Source: a virus. Taken from it: 64,000 nt of DNA. Below the pieces are notes generated by a model. That model was not told the DNA's origin, searched no databases, and worked only from the letters and a program-made list of their open reading frames with translations. The stretch covers positions 1-64,000 of the IMG/VR virus record IMGVR_UViG_3300044986_000731; one strand, 5' to 3'. This document shows, piece after piece, positions 46,801-55,694 of the stretch. The translations under genes were made by a program, and so were the position numbers. The number at the start of each line of letters is the position of its first letter. The stretch's first letter is position 1.

Positions 46801-47007
46801 ATCCACCGCACATCCGACGCCGACTCTTATCGAGACTCCGAGAGCGTCACGTTCACGCCCGAGCAGCGTGAACTGATCGAGGCCGAGGTCTCTCGGTACG
46901 CGGCAGTCAACGCCCGCGAGTTCATCGCGGAATACATCGCAGGACAGTTGTCTGGAAAGATTTACTCTCCTGATATCACAGCGATCGCAAGGTCGATCTG
47001 GCGATGA
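43801..47007 (+). CDS. Portal protein fused to Cys-box, unknown and HExxH domains (1068 aa)
   Basis: Residues 1-420 are an HK97-type portal: A-L-Q-S-T-V-V-L-A-A-C-R-I-L-A-E-S-I-A, N-S-Y-S-R-I-R, S-G-S-I-E-E-N-G-Q-E-F. A Pro/Glu-rich linker (420-560) leads to C-R-N-C-V-Y-Y ... C-E-I-V-K-G-G-I-N-P-D-G-I-C-K-L-W, a four-Cys metal-like domain known in phage structural proteins. Then comes cysteine box 1 (Cys623, Cys637) and a domain with Y-I-D-I-S-T-R-F-S (650-860). Residues 870-932 look like shadow translation of a nested gene. The last domain has H995-E-A-C-H999 and R-E-F-I-A-E1044-Y, a gluzincin-like metalloprotease core. Typical portals are 400-500 residues, so this is more than double. Confidence 0.9.
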   Translation: MSEERVLSDVVWTPERGSADQPEVRSMYWNNLLFGDDGFNGRTQTSADIRITPDTALQSTVVLAACRILAESIASMPLHVYRRTKDGYREIASDVPLYKVLSFAPNEWQTKFEFFEQMVMNLTLWGNSYSRIRSGRYGAVSALDNFHPSNMEVERLENGRLRYSYMNPETGRVERYSQDDIMHVRWTPEPNGIKGMVPVEIAREAIALARACEIHAGRFWANSARPGIVLQTDSSLSPEAAERLRDNWERIHRGVDRASRTAILTNGLRVEQVGFNAEQSQYESTRRFQSEEIARVYRLPLSLIQGQSSGSIEENGQEFVTYTLVPWLRRIESAISRSLIYNDDVFFAEFDTKGLMRGNSNARAGFYSTMINLGLMTHNECRRAENLPPIGEIGDHHLVAMNLQPLEAATKPKEPPPGMPGMPGPPPEAAGGVPSLPGVKTGKTPTESEQGEASEKKPDEPLVEYAEGKFGRVKHVMEEGTLDLKSGEKIEVEPGKPVALVVDEETGEEVGVEASKLKPVEEKPAVEEKRGLTPQSEALYKSQEEIARKHGRWKQADAHYVPRSPFATKGMVCRNCVYYEDGGACEIVKGGINPDGICKLWVIPSEKLVETRSPEEEARSADCGRDEGGRFGSGNKCQEDGSGGGGSGGGMSSPAGGEPDKVYGSVSPDVKLPPPVRTIDAEALLEQISKNPNGFTLDPYSAESPSDGIMVSEFKNDSRRSVKLSAKDIVTKEGRDSFANWLKSNSDVLQGFEGERFVGGWRAGDDFYIDISTRFSPEEAERALEVGRDSGQLAVFNLGTLKETWVQYDSGDDRKPPEWDRAFARARKDAQVDQVYGDAPDLQDEDIAADLSKHGKKTVRAYNLAEETENGTAAAVRRAGEEEEPVGDVPRDADVLREGRGEPRQDSRSVVVRGRAGPDAATVRGSDAARRLIENAEAAYRAAFGSTPFPRVEFRDIGDAYAYYSPEDDTLYVSPDAGEPDDSDGWTSSGNPLLHEACHRIHRTSDADSYRDSESVTFTPEQRELIEAEVSRYAAVNAREFIAEYIAGQLSGKIYSPDITAIARSIWR
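46409..46597 (+). CDS. Nested 62-aa gene in the +1 frame inside the portal reading frame
   Basis: ATG with site GAGGAGACAGAGA. The product begins M-E-Q-P-Q-R-F-D-V-P-A-K-K-K-S-L, continues with a helix Y-R-A-M-R-T-Y-F-E-K-V-A-E and ends with an acidic, Pro/Gln-rich tail. Codon third positions are mostly G or C in this frame, whereas the portal frame across the same bases reads as low-complexity Arg/Val/Glu. So this frame, not the portal frame, appears to be the one under selection between 46400 and 46600. Confidence 0.6.
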   Translation: MEQPQRFDVPAKKKSLLETYRAMRTYFEKVAESQGKTLDPSWYEDGPDQMPQLYEDQTPQDG

Positions 47008-50000
47008 TTTTCCTAGAGAAGAAATACTCGGCTGCCGAGTATCGCAGTCTCGTCGAGGCTCGCGGAGACGGGCAGTGCACGGACAGTGATCGCCAAGAAG
47101 GCGGCAGGTTCGGCGATGGGAACGACTGCCAGAAGGAAGGAAGCGGTAGCGGCGATAGTTCCCAGACGAAAACGAAGTCCAAGGCGAAGTCCGGAGGCTC
47201 TGATGTCAAGGAGCCTCTCTCGTGGAGTCGCGGAAAGCCTCACATAACTCCGTTCGAGTCGGTTTCAAGCAACAACCCGACCCGGAGGTCTGAGGACGGA
47301 AAGAAGATTGAGTCCACGTCCATCGAAGGCGCCGTTGTCACTCAGGCAATCGCCGGAAAAGACGAGGTCGACCCAATATCTGTGGGCCGACACCTGCTTT
47401 CGGTTCAGGCAGAGCATCGCGGAAGGCCGATCGACACAACTGAAGAACTTCAGGGCGATGATTTCGAGTACATGGTCTCTGGTGTCGCTGCTCAGGTCGA
47501 AGCGGCTATGGCGAGAGGAGTGAGACCTAACTTTTACAGCCCGCAAGATCGCAAGGCCCAGATGGACGAGTACGCGAAGATTCAGCCTCTCATGCGAGGC
47601 GGAAGAACAGCGTCTGGATTTTGCATCGGCGTGGAAGGCCCGAACGGAGAGTGCGATCCGGGGAGTGATATATCTCCACAGGCTGAGTTCCTTTTCAGGG
47701 CCGCACAGGCTCTCACATCGCCAGAAGCAAACCCGTTCGAGAACATGCTCCGGGCGGACAAGGTATTGACTGCTTTCTTTGAGCAGCCGGACCCGGATAA
47801 AGCGAAACTTGGACTCGGACTGAGTATGCCCGGAGCCGGTGCCGGCGAGGCGATCAAAAACTTCTCTCGACTGCAAAAGATCATCGACAGGGTAGGGCTT
47901 GATGAGGCAAGGCGGCTTTTCTCCGAGCCGCCTCTCAGGGCCGGAGACTTCGAGAGATACTTTCTGGACAGGATACCGGGGACTGAGGGGGATCGTTACA
48001 AGGCAAACGACTACGCCGTCGACGAGGTCGTTCCTCTGTTCAGCATCTTTGGCCCGAAGGTTGGGCCTTTCTTCGCGAACAACACAGGAGACCTCGATGC
48101 GCTAACTGCGGACATCTGGTTCACTCGAACATGGGGAAGACTCTCCGGCGAGTTGATCGAGCAGACAAAGCCGTCGCTGGCAAAGACTCACGCTTCAAAA
48201 CTCATGTCGATGACGTCAGAAGTTCCAAGAAAGGAACTCTCCGCAATAGGCGTGGACGGCAGGCAGTTCAGGACTGCCATCTCAGGAATGAAAAAGAGCG
48301 GCGTCATTCCGCAGACTGTGATTTCTTGGGCAGAGAAAAGAATCAAGCAGTACTCAAAGGACGGGTTCCCGAGTCCGGAGAAAAAAACAGGAACGCAGGA
48401 GCGGTACGAACTCGACAGGCTTGCTATAGCAATCTCCAAAAATCAAACGAGAGTTCTCAAGACCCCAACAACAACCGTCATGCGGTCAAACATGATCCGC
48501 GTGATGAAGGAGGCGTCCGCTCGCACGGGAGTCCCCGTCGCGTACATGCAGGACATCCTGTGGCAAGACGAACAGGACGCTTGGGGGTCGCTCGGCTCTC
48601 GCACGACGACAACGCCGGGCGAACCGTCGCTTTACTCGGATGTGATCCGCAAGATCGTCGAGAACCCCCAGTACCGCGAAAAGCGACGAGCAAACAAGCG
48701 ATCGACTGACGACGTCGGCGAGCCGCAGGAGTACGAGTACCTCACTGACCAGAAGGGTGGACTGGAGCAGTCGCTGTACGAGGCGTTTATTCAGAACTTG
48801 AGCGACGACGAGTTCGCAGACCTCGCCATCGACCTGCTTACTCGCAATGCCGAGAAGAACGACGAGCAGAGAAACTTCGCAGCCCTCGACGTCGAGCAAC
48901 GCGCCGGCCTCGACTGCGGTCGGCAAGAAGGCGGCAGGTTCGGCCCGAAGAACATGTGCGCCGCAGATGACGGCGGCGCGAACGTGACTGGTGGCGGAGC
49001 GACAGCAACAGCACCGACAGCACCGAGCACGAGATGGCAGTCCAGCAATCGCGGCATCGTCAAGTGGTCTGGCAGCAGCCTCGCGAAGGACAGCCCGATT
49101 AGCGGAGGCGAGAAACTCCGCTCTGTCGAGATCAGGAGGCCGAAGGAACTCGCCAAGGCGATGGGTGACGTCCTTCCTGAGTCAGCGACGCTAGACGACG
49201 TCGTGACGATCGGCGGTGGTGCCGTGCGAGGGTCTGACCTGATGGTCACTGGCGTCGGAGACACGATCTCCACGCAGATGACTACGCCCGTCGATCCTTC
49301 GGAGCCTGAAGGCTGGAGGGTGTACTCCGACGTGCACATGTCAGGCGCAGACGGCGTGATCACCGCCGTCGATTACGGACTCCTCGAAATCTATCCGCCC
49401 GGAGCAGACGGCGATGATCCGTTCTATGACCCGCCGTCGCCGGACGACGCGGTCGTCAGTCGCATCACATCCATGATGATGGAGAGAATGACCGACTCGC
49501 TGATGACAGCAGAGAGGCTCGGTGCAGAGCAAGCAACGACGACGGCCATCGGGGATGGGCACTCTGACGCCCAGTGGAAGGGGTACCGACTCTGGCCGCA
49601 GTTCGGGTTCGACGGCCCGATCACTCCACGCACGGTGAGCATGATCGAGGACGAGCCGGACCTGACGTTCCTCTCGGACGAAGCCAGAGACAAGTGGGAC
49701 GCTGGCGAGCAACTCACAGTGCAGGACATCATCGCAACGCGAGAGGGCCGGCTCTGGTGGGACGAGAATGGATCGTCCACCGATATGTCATTCGACTTCA
49801 GCGACAAGTCATCGAAGGGCTACCGGCAGTTCGAGCGGATGAAGCGGCTCCTGCCGAAACTTCGCGAGCGAAACAAGAGCCGGAGTTGGATCGAGGCGTC
49901 CGAGTCTCGCAACTGCGCGAGAGAGGCGACCGGGCAGTTCGCCGACGGCAACGAATGCCAAGAGAAGGGCACCGGGACTGCCGAGTCGCAAGACTCGTGG

Positions 50001-53000
50001 CGGGAAGATGGCGGCACCGTCCTGTGGGACAGCGAGCGGCCTCCTGTTCGAGGCGAACTCGCCTCGCTGGAGGTGCAGGGCGGAAGAGACGTGGCGAAGG
50101 CGATGGAGTCGGTCGGCGTCGACTCTCTCGATAAGGTCGTCTCGCTCGGAGGCGGCACGGCGAGAGGCGCCGAGGTCCGCGTCTCTGCGTACGGCACGCA
50201 CACCGTAGCCGTGTCCACGCGAATTCCAATCGACCCGCAGGCCCCGCAGAGCGACGACCCGTACGAAGGTGCGGTGACATCCAGCGTGATGATCTCTCGC
50301 GGAAGGGACGGCAAGTCCACCCTGCACTACGGCAGCCTCTACACACCCATGTCGGTGTCGTCGGCCTCCGCCACGAAAGAGGACCGGCTTCGCATCGCGA
50401 GCCTGCTCAAGGAGCACTTCCTCGAATCGCTCTCGACCGCCGAGGCCGTTGGCATCTCGTCTGCGGACATGGCAGCAGCCGGAGACGCCGAGGACAAGTA
50501 TTTGCAGGGCTACCGGCTCTGGCCTCAGTTCGGCTTCGACGGCGAGGTGCCGAATCTCTCGGAGGTGCCAGACGAGATCGTGCTCAGGGCAGCAGGCATC
50601 GACATCCCACCCGCAGGCTCAACTCGAATCCCTCATGCGACCGTGATCCGCAGCCTCCGCAGCCGCGTCAGGAGCCTCACGGTGCAGCAACTCATCTCAG
50701 TCCGCGAGGGCGATCGCTGGTGGGACGAGAACGGCACTGACGTCTCGCTCTCGCTCGATCTCACGGACAAGACCTCGCTGGGATACAAGCGATATCAGGA
50801 AGCAAAGAAGTCCCTCGCCCGCCTGAAGGAACGCAACAAGTCTCGCGATTGGCTCGATTGGCTCGACGATTTGGAGTCGCGAGACGCCGACTGCGGACGC
50901 GACGAGAGCGGGCGTTTCGGCACCGGCAACGACTGCGGCGCCGGCGACGGGCAGCCGTCGGCCAAGGAGGACTCCAAGGCCAGAGACGCACGAATCAAGC
51001 AGGCGTCAAAATCTCTTCCACAATCAATAGCAGCGACTGACGCAAAGTCTCTCGGACTCGCCGCTCACAAGCAGTTCTCTCCAGTTGGTGTATCGAAAAA
51101 TTCAGACAATCTGCCGATCAAATCCGACGACGAACTTCGACGCGCGCTGCGCGGAATGACCGGACCGAAAGGAAGCCAAGTCCCGCAGCGCGACCTCGTC
51201 GGCGCGCATAGAAGGCTCGACAAGGGGCACCCAGTTGATCTCCGCATTGACATCAATGCGTTCGAGGATTTTGACACTTATGCCGTGACTGTGCACGAGC
51301 ACGCAGGAGGCAAGGGGGTCGGAAAGCCAATTGGGTTTGACTCGCTCGTGCGGCTGGGAGGTCGGGTTTCGTTCTCGTCTGACGAAAACGTAGCAACAAA
51401 AATCGCAATGGGCATCGGGAAGACGCCGATTGCGACTGTCAAGGGAATGTTCGACCCTTCTCGCGACATACCGAGCGACATCGATTCGTGGACTCCCGTC
51501 GGATTTGATCCAAAGAAGGCCGCGTACTTCTACGACAAGAGGACAGGAGACGAAGTCACAGGCGGAACAGACGCCGTGAGTGTTGGCAACTCGGTATTCG
51601 TCAGAGTCCCAGAGTACGCGAACCCTCCACGCAACGCCGCCCGTCAGTACCGCAACGCGGGCTTCTGGGGCCTCGAATCTCGCGACGCCGACTGCGGACG
51701 CGACGAAGGCGGGCGTTTCGGCTCCGGCAACAAGTGCCAAGAAGACGGCGAAGGCCCGGCCGCTGAGAAAGTGACGTGGTCTGCCGGCAGCGGCGAGCCG
51801 CCGTTCGAGGGCGCTGAGAAAGCAGCGAGCGTCTCGGTGAGCGGCAACAAAGAAGTGACCGATAGTCTGGATACGCTCGGAGTCGACAAGTCCAGCATCG
51901 TCGACCTCGCCGGTGCGGCCGGCGGATCAGTGTTCATTCGCCCGGCCCCGGACCTCACCACGAAACTCCCCGGAGGCGTGCTTCCGGTCCTGATCAGTTG
52001 GGACCGTCCGTTCGGGGGCGTGGACTACGGCATCGAGGGATCGTCTGCCGTCGGTAAGAACGACAAAGGCGAGTCGATCCTGTACCACTCCACGGTGACC
52101 GTCGATCCACGCGCGAAGGACACGCCGGCGAAGAGGCACGCAGCCGCGACCGCCTTCTACTCGATGATGAGCGAGAGCGTGCAGGCCGCGAGAAAGGCCG
52201 GCATCTCCGAGGTGCGATTCAATGCGTCCGGAAGCAAGGTCGACAAGTCGTGGAAGGGTTACACGATATGGCCCCGCATGGGCTTCGACGCACCGCTCCC
52301 CGCCGACCTCAAGGCGAAACTACCCGAGACTCTCTCGCACGCGAAGAGCCTCCTCGACCTCCACGCCACGCGAGAGGGCACGCAGTGGTGGAGCGAGAAC
52401 GGACGCGAGGTCGACGTGAGTTTCCGGCTCGACGACCCTTCGTCGCCGCAGGCCCGGATCATGTCGCGATTCATCAAGCGATTCTCGACCAACCGCCGAG
52501 ACATGCCTCTCGGCGCCGGCGACGGCTGGCTCTCTCCGGCCGACCTCGCGAGGTTCGATGAGTTGTGGGAAGAGATATGGGACGAGGGTGATCTCGACGA
52601 GTACGAATTCGCCGAGTCTCGCTCGGCTGATTGCGGGCGAGACGTGGGCGGTAGGTTTGACCAAGGGAATCAGTGCCAAAGAGGGGCAGGGAAAGTGGCA
52701 TCCCTCGCCCGGTCTGGTGCGAGCCACGAGGAACTGGTGTCTGCAATCTCTGAAGCCATCGGAACAAAGCGAGGTTGGTTCAGTGGCCCAGAGAAAGGCG
52801 AGTCGTCTCCGTCCGAGGTATGCGCTGCTCTCGGTCTCAACGTGGAGAACGACTGGATCGTAGATCAGCAGCACGAAGAGGCGTCGCAGTCCGATAGAGA
52901 GGCAATTGCAAGAACGATCGCTGAGTGCTACTCGGCTGTCCAGTCCTCTCCATCGCTGAAGGACGTCTCGTTTCACATTCAGACGGCAAGTTCGATGGCT

Positions 53001-53510
53001 AAATGGTCTGGCTTGCCTGCATCTGATTACGAGGGAACTCAGGGCACATACTTCCCCGGAGACGATGCGGTTCATGTCGTAGCCGGAACAATGCCTCAGT
53101 ATGTGACGCCTGAGTATCTTTACGAGACAGAGTACTCCTCCACTCCATCTCCCGCTCACACGCTCGTGCACGAAGTCGCGCATAAGGAGCACTACGAGAA
53201 CGCCAGCCGCGAACTTGGAATGCCGAGGCAAGCCAACGCAACCGACGCGCAGTCGCTGCGATGGGCGAAAAAAGTCGAGTCCGCGATTGAGCAAAACTTA
53301 GAGCGCGAAGGAGAAAAAGACCCCGCATGGGCTGAGAGGGTTACGTCGAAGGTTCCGACCTTGGGGTTTTATGCGACAACCGACCCGTTTGAGTTTGTGG
53401 CCGAGTACTCGACGGCGGTGAAACTGGGTTACAAGAAAAACGATGCCGACCTCGACAGAATGTGCAAGGCACTTCTAGCACCAGTTCCCAGAAAGGAGAA
53501 GCGAGCATGA
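47004..53510 (+). CDS. Giant modular virion polyprotein (2168 aa) with six cysteine boxes and a C-terminal HExxH domain
   Basis: ATG overlaps the portal stop. Modules in order: box 25-42; domain 1 (about 45-636) with F-G-P-K-V-G-P-F-F-A-N-N-T-G-D-L and V-P-V-A-Y-M-Q-D-I-L-W, like a phage domain I have seen in other giant virion proteins; box 638-652; paralogous domain A (670-968, G-Y-R-L-W-P-Q-F-G-F-D-G at 860); box 971-985; domain B (990-1293, motif at 1169); box 1297-1311; domain 4 (1320-1558) with A-Y-F-Y-D-K-R-T-G-D-E-V, recalling large polyvalent protein domains; box 1564-1578; domain C (1582-1872, motif at 1752); box 1877-1891; and a zincin domain with H2056-E-V-A-H2060 and E2134. Probably packaged in the capsid and ejected, or cut into parts by the prohead protease. 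Confidence 0.88.
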   Translation: MIFLEKKYSAAEYRSLVEARGDGQCTDSDRQEGGRFGDGNDCQKEGSGSGDSSQTKTKSKAKSGGSDVKEPLSWSRGKPHITPFESVSSNNPTRRSEDGKKIESTSIEGAVVTQAIAGKDEVDPISVGRHLLSVQAEHRGRPIDTTEELQGDDFEYMVSGVAAQVEAAMARGVRPNFYSPQDRKAQMDEYAKIQPLMRGGRTASGFCIGVEGPNGECDPGSDISPQAEFLFRAAQALTSPEANPFENMLRADKVLTAFFEQPDPDKAKLGLGLSMPGAGAGEAIKNFSRLQKIIDRVGLDEARRLFSEPPLRAGDFERYFLDRIPGTEGDRYKANDYAVDEVVPLFSIFGPKVGPFFANNTGDLDALTADIWFTRTWGRLSGELIEQTKPSLAKTHASKLMSMTSEVPRKELSAIGVDGRQFRTAISGMKKSGVIPQTVISWAEKRIKQYSKDGFPSPEKKTGTQERYELDRLAIAISKNQTRVLKTPTTTVMRSNMIRVMKEASARTGVPVAYMQDILWQDEQDAWGSLGSRTTTTPGEPSLYSDVIRKIVENPQYREKRRANKRSTDDVGEPQEYEYLTDQKGGLEQSLYEAFIQNLSDDEFADLAIDLLTRNAEKNDEQRNFAALDVEQRAGLDCGRQEGGRFGPKNMCAADDGGANVTGGGATATAPTAPSTRWQSSNRGIVKWSGSSLAKDSPISGGEKLRSVEIRRPKELAKAMGDVLPESATLDDVVTIGGGAVRGSDLMVTGVGDTISTQMTTPVDPSEPEGWRVYSDVHMSGADGVITAVDYGLLEIYPPGADGDDPFYDPPSPDDAVVSRITSMMMERMTDSLMTAERLGAEQATTTAIGDGHSDAQWKGYRLWPQFGFDGPITPRTVSMIEDEPDLTFLSDEARDKWDAGEQLTVQDIIATREGRLWWDENGSSTDMSFDFSDKSSKGYRQFERMKRLLPKLRERNKSRSWIEASESRNCAREATGQFADGNECQEKGTGTAESQDSWREDGGTVLWDSERPPVRGELASLEVQGGRDVAKAMESVGVDSLDKVVSLGGGTARGAEVRVSAYGTHTVAVSTRIPIDPQAPQSDDPYEGAVTSSVMISRGRDGKSTLHYGSLYTPMSVSSASATKEDRLRIASLLKEHFLESLSTAEAVGISSADMAAAGDAEDKYLQGYRLWPQFGFDGEVPNLSEVPDEIVLRAAGIDIPPAGSTRIPHATVIRSLRSRVRSLTVQQLISVREGDRWWDENGTDVSLSLDLTDKTSLGYKRYQEAKKSLARLKERNKSRDWLDWLDDLESRDADCGRDESGRFGTGNDCGAGDGQPSAKEDSKARDARIKQASKSLPQSIAATDAKSLGLAAHKQFSPVGVSKNSDNLPIKSDDELRRALRGMTGPKGSQVPQRDLVGAHRRLDKGHPVDLRIDINAFEDFDTYAVTVHEHAGGKGVGKPIGFDSLVRLGGRVSFSSDENVATKIAMGIGKTPIATVKGMFDPSRDIPSDIDSWTPVGFDPKKAAYFYDKRTGDEVTGGTDAVSVGNSVFVRVPEYANPPRNAARQYRNAGFWGLESRDADCGRDEGGRFGSGNKCQEDGEGPAAEKVTWSAGSGEPPFEGAEKAASVSVSGNKEVTDSLDTLGVDKSSIVDLAGAAGGSVFIRPAPDLTTKLPGGVLPVLISWDRPFGGVDYGIEGSSAVGKNDKGESILYHSTVTVDPRAKDTPAKRHAAATAFYSMMSESVQAARKAGISEVRFNASGSKVDKSWKGYTIWPRMGFDAPLPADLKAKLPETLSHAKSLLDLHATREGTQWWSENGREVDVSFRLDDPSSPQARIMSRFIKRFSTNRRDMPLGAGDGWLSPADLARFDELWEEIWDEGDLDEYEFAESRSADCGRDVGGRFDQGNQCQRGAGKVASLARSGASHEELVSAISEAIGTKRGWFSGPEKGESSPSEVCAALGLNVENDWIVDQQHEEASQSDREAIARTIAECYSAVQSSPSLKDVSFHIQTASSMAKWSGLPASDYEGTQGTYFPGDDAVHVVAGTMPQYVTPEYLYETEYSSTPSPAHTLVHEVAHKEHYENASRELGMPRQANATDAQSLRWAKKVESAIEQNLEREGEKDPAWAERVTSKVPTLGFYATTDPFEFVAEYSTAVKLGYKKNDADLDRMCKALLAPVPRKEKRA

Positions 53511-53641
53511 CTCAGGTCGTGAAGACAGACAAGAACGAGAGCACTGAAAGCATTCGCAAGAGGCTTGAGAAGATCGGCGACCGGAAGGTTCCTGAGTTCT
53601 GGAAGAAGATGTTCACTGGAAAAAACGATGGCAAAGCCTGA
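53507..53641 (+). CDS. Short basic protein between polyprotein and prohead protease (44 aa)
   Basis: ATG overlaps the preceding stop (ATGA) with site AAAGGAGAAGCGAGC. Charged helix: S-I-R-K-R-L-E-K-I-G-D-R-K-V-P-E-F-W-K-K-M-F. It overlaps the next gene by 14 bases. Coupling on both sides and the strong site support it as real. Function unknown. Confidence 0.6.
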   Translation: MTQVVKTDKNESTESIRKRLEKIGDRKVPEFWKKMFTGKNDGKA

Positions 53642-55694
53642 AAAATACGCGCACATCGACTTCAAGCCTCCCAACGGCGTTCGCCGCGAGGCCGAGTACG
53701 GATTGAAACTCCGCCGCGAGCACGGACGCGGAGGCACGGCCGTGGGCATCGCCCGCGCGAGAGACTTGTCGAACGGAGTTGAAGTCTCGCCGAGCACGGT
53801 GCGGCGGATGAAGGCGTTCTTCGATAGGCATGCGTCGGATGCGAAGGCGCCCGGTTTCAATCGCGGTGACGAGCAGTATCCCTCAAACGGGCTGATAGCC
53901 AACAAATTGTGGGGTGGCCCGAGTGGCTACTCGTGGTCAAAGAAGGTAGTCGCACAAATGGAAGCGGCCGACCGCAAGGCCGGAGACAGCCGCTCGCTCC
54001 GCCCGTACGGCTCGACGCACGGCATGAAACCGCGAGTCAAGGTCGTTTACGGTGCCCCCGGCTCTGGCAAGAGCGATTACGTGTGGGCGAAGAAACGCGA
54101 TGACGATGTCGTCTTCGACTTCGATCGGATCATGTCTGCAATCTCCGGCCTGCCGTATCGCCAGCACAACAAGAGACTGATCTCTTACTGCACAGACATT
54201 CGAGCGCTTATCCTGAAAAAAGCGTTGTACGGAAACGATAATACGACGTGGATCATCACGACTCGTGTGAACGATGACTTGGCTGATTCGCTCGGAGACA
54301 TACCGGTCGAGTACATCGAGATGGAGGCGACGAAGGACGAGTGCCTGAAGCGGGTCAACGAGTCACCCGAGTGGCAACCAGTCATCGAGGAGATCAAACA
54401 GGTGATCGACGAATACTTTTCCGATCGCGAAGAGCAGCGTTCCGCAGACACCCGCGCGGGCGTCGAGCGCCGGTACCTCGGCAACTTCTCGCAGACAGAG
54501 AAGGCCGACCCGGGCATGCTGCGAGTCGAGCGTCGCGCTGATCCGTCGACTGGAAAGCCACGGACGTACCTTGTCGGCTATGCGGCCGTGTTTCACAAGG
54601 ACAGTTTGATGCTGGGTGATTTCATCGAGCGCATTCACCCGGACGCATTCCAGATTGTGAAGGACCGTCAGGACGAGGACGGAAAGCCTCTGGAAACGCG
54701 ATGCCTTTTCAACCACAGCGCCGATCACCTCCTCGGCAGGTTCCCGACGACGATGCGAATGACGGTCGACGACAAGGGACTGCGGTACGAGTGCCTGCTG
54801 CCAGAGTCTCGCGCGGACGTTGCAGAGTTGGTGGAAAGAGGCGACCTCAAGGGTTCAAGTTTCAGTTTCGTCGTGCACCCGGACGGTGGAGAGGAATGGA
54901 AGACCGAGGACGGGCAGTCAATTAGAGTCGTAAAAAAAATAAAGGCGCTCCTCGATTGTGGCCCAGTCACCTACCCGGCGTATGGCGATGCCAGCGTTGC
55001 AGTCGCGAAGAGAAGTTACGAGACGCACGTCATTGAGCGACGCAGTGACGTGAAAATGGCAGGAGCCAAGAAGACGAAGCGTCCTCGCCGGCCTGACGTG
55101 TCCTCTTCGGTCGACAGCCTGAAGGCTTTCCTCGCAGAGCGGCGAAGCGGCGAGTGCGGCCGTGACGAGTCAGGCCGGTTCGGCTCGGGCAACAAGTGCC
55201 AAGACGACGGCGGAGGAGACGAAGACTCTGATCCGCCTGCCGAGCAGCCCGCATCCGACAGCGGCAAGGGCGTCGCTGAGTTGTCTCCGAAGCCGAAGTC
55301 ATCTCGCCCCAACTACATGGAAGTCTCCGGTCCGATGACCAAGGCCAAGGCAAAGGCCGCTCAGAAATTCATCGACGACGCGCGTCAGGGGCAACTCGAA
55401 CGCGGCGGCAAGGACGGAGGTCAGTCCGACGACGGAGGTGGTGTGCAGACGTGGAGCAAGGGCGACTCGTATCCGTGGACGACGAAGCAGGTCGGCACCG
55501 ACTCTGGGTACCTGCAAGCACAGCACCCAGACGGATCGAAGACTCAGAAGTACACGTTCGAGCGTGGCGACACAAAGCCAGCACTGGACGCGCTAAACGC
55601 CGAACTGAAGAAGAAGGGCAAGAAGCCGGACACCCGTAGTCTGGTTACGCACACTATCGCAGAGACCATGAAGTTCTTGCGGGAGCGACGCTGA
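53628..55694 (+). CDS. HK97-type prohead protease fused to a DNA-binding-like domain, a P-loop ATPase domain and a cysteine box (688 aa)
   Basis: ATG at 53628 chosen because M-A-K-P-E-K-Y-A-H-I-D-F matches the usual start of the N-terminal domain. Residues 5-120: I-D-F-K-P-P-N-G-V-R ... G-R-G-G-T-A-V-G-I-A-R-A-R-D-L-S, a domain common in phage proteins. Residues 135-265: P-loop G142-A-P-G-S-G-K-S149 with F-D-F-D-R-I-M, like zeta-toxin or AAA_33 kinases. Residues 290-480: prohead serine protease (S78/U35), with H363 in L-F-N-H-S-A-D and S410-S411 in G-S-S-F-S-F. Box at Cys510-Cys524, then a Lys/Gly-rich C-terminal domain. It cuts the capsid delta domain during maturation. Usual length is 200-250 residues. 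Confidence 0.9.
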   Translation: MAKPEKYAHIDFKPPNGVRREAEYGLKLRREHGRGGTAVGIARARDLSNGVEVSPSTVRRMKAFFDRHASDAKAPGFNRGDEQYPSNGLIANKLWGGPSGYSWSKKVVAQMEAADRKAGDSRSLRPYGSTHGMKPRVKVVYGAPGSGKSDYVWAKKRDDDVVFDFDRIMSAISGLPYRQHNKRLISYCTDIRALILKKALYGNDNTTWIITTRVNDDLADSLGDIPVEYIEMEATKDECLKRVNESPEWQPVIEEIKQVIDEYFSDREEQRSADTRAGVERRYLGNFSQTEKADPGMLRVERRADPSTGKPRTYLVGYAAVFHKDSLMLGDFIERIHPDAFQIVKDRQDEDGKPLETRCLFNHSADHLLGRFPTTMRMTVDDKGLRYECLLPESRADVAELVERGDLKGSSFSFVVHPDGGEEWKTEDGQSIRVVKKIKALLDCGPVTYPAYGDASVAVAKRSYETHVIERRSDVKMAGAKKTKRPRRPDVSSSVDSLKAFLAERRSGECGRDESGRFGSGNKCQDDGGGDEDSDPPAEQPASDSGKGVAELSPKPKSSRPNYMEVSGPMTKAKAKAAQKFIDDARQGQLERGGKDGGQSDDGGGVQTWSKGDSYPWTTKQVGTDSGYLQAQHPDGSKTQKYTFERGDTKPALDALNAELKKKGKKPDTRSLVTHTIAETMKFLRERR

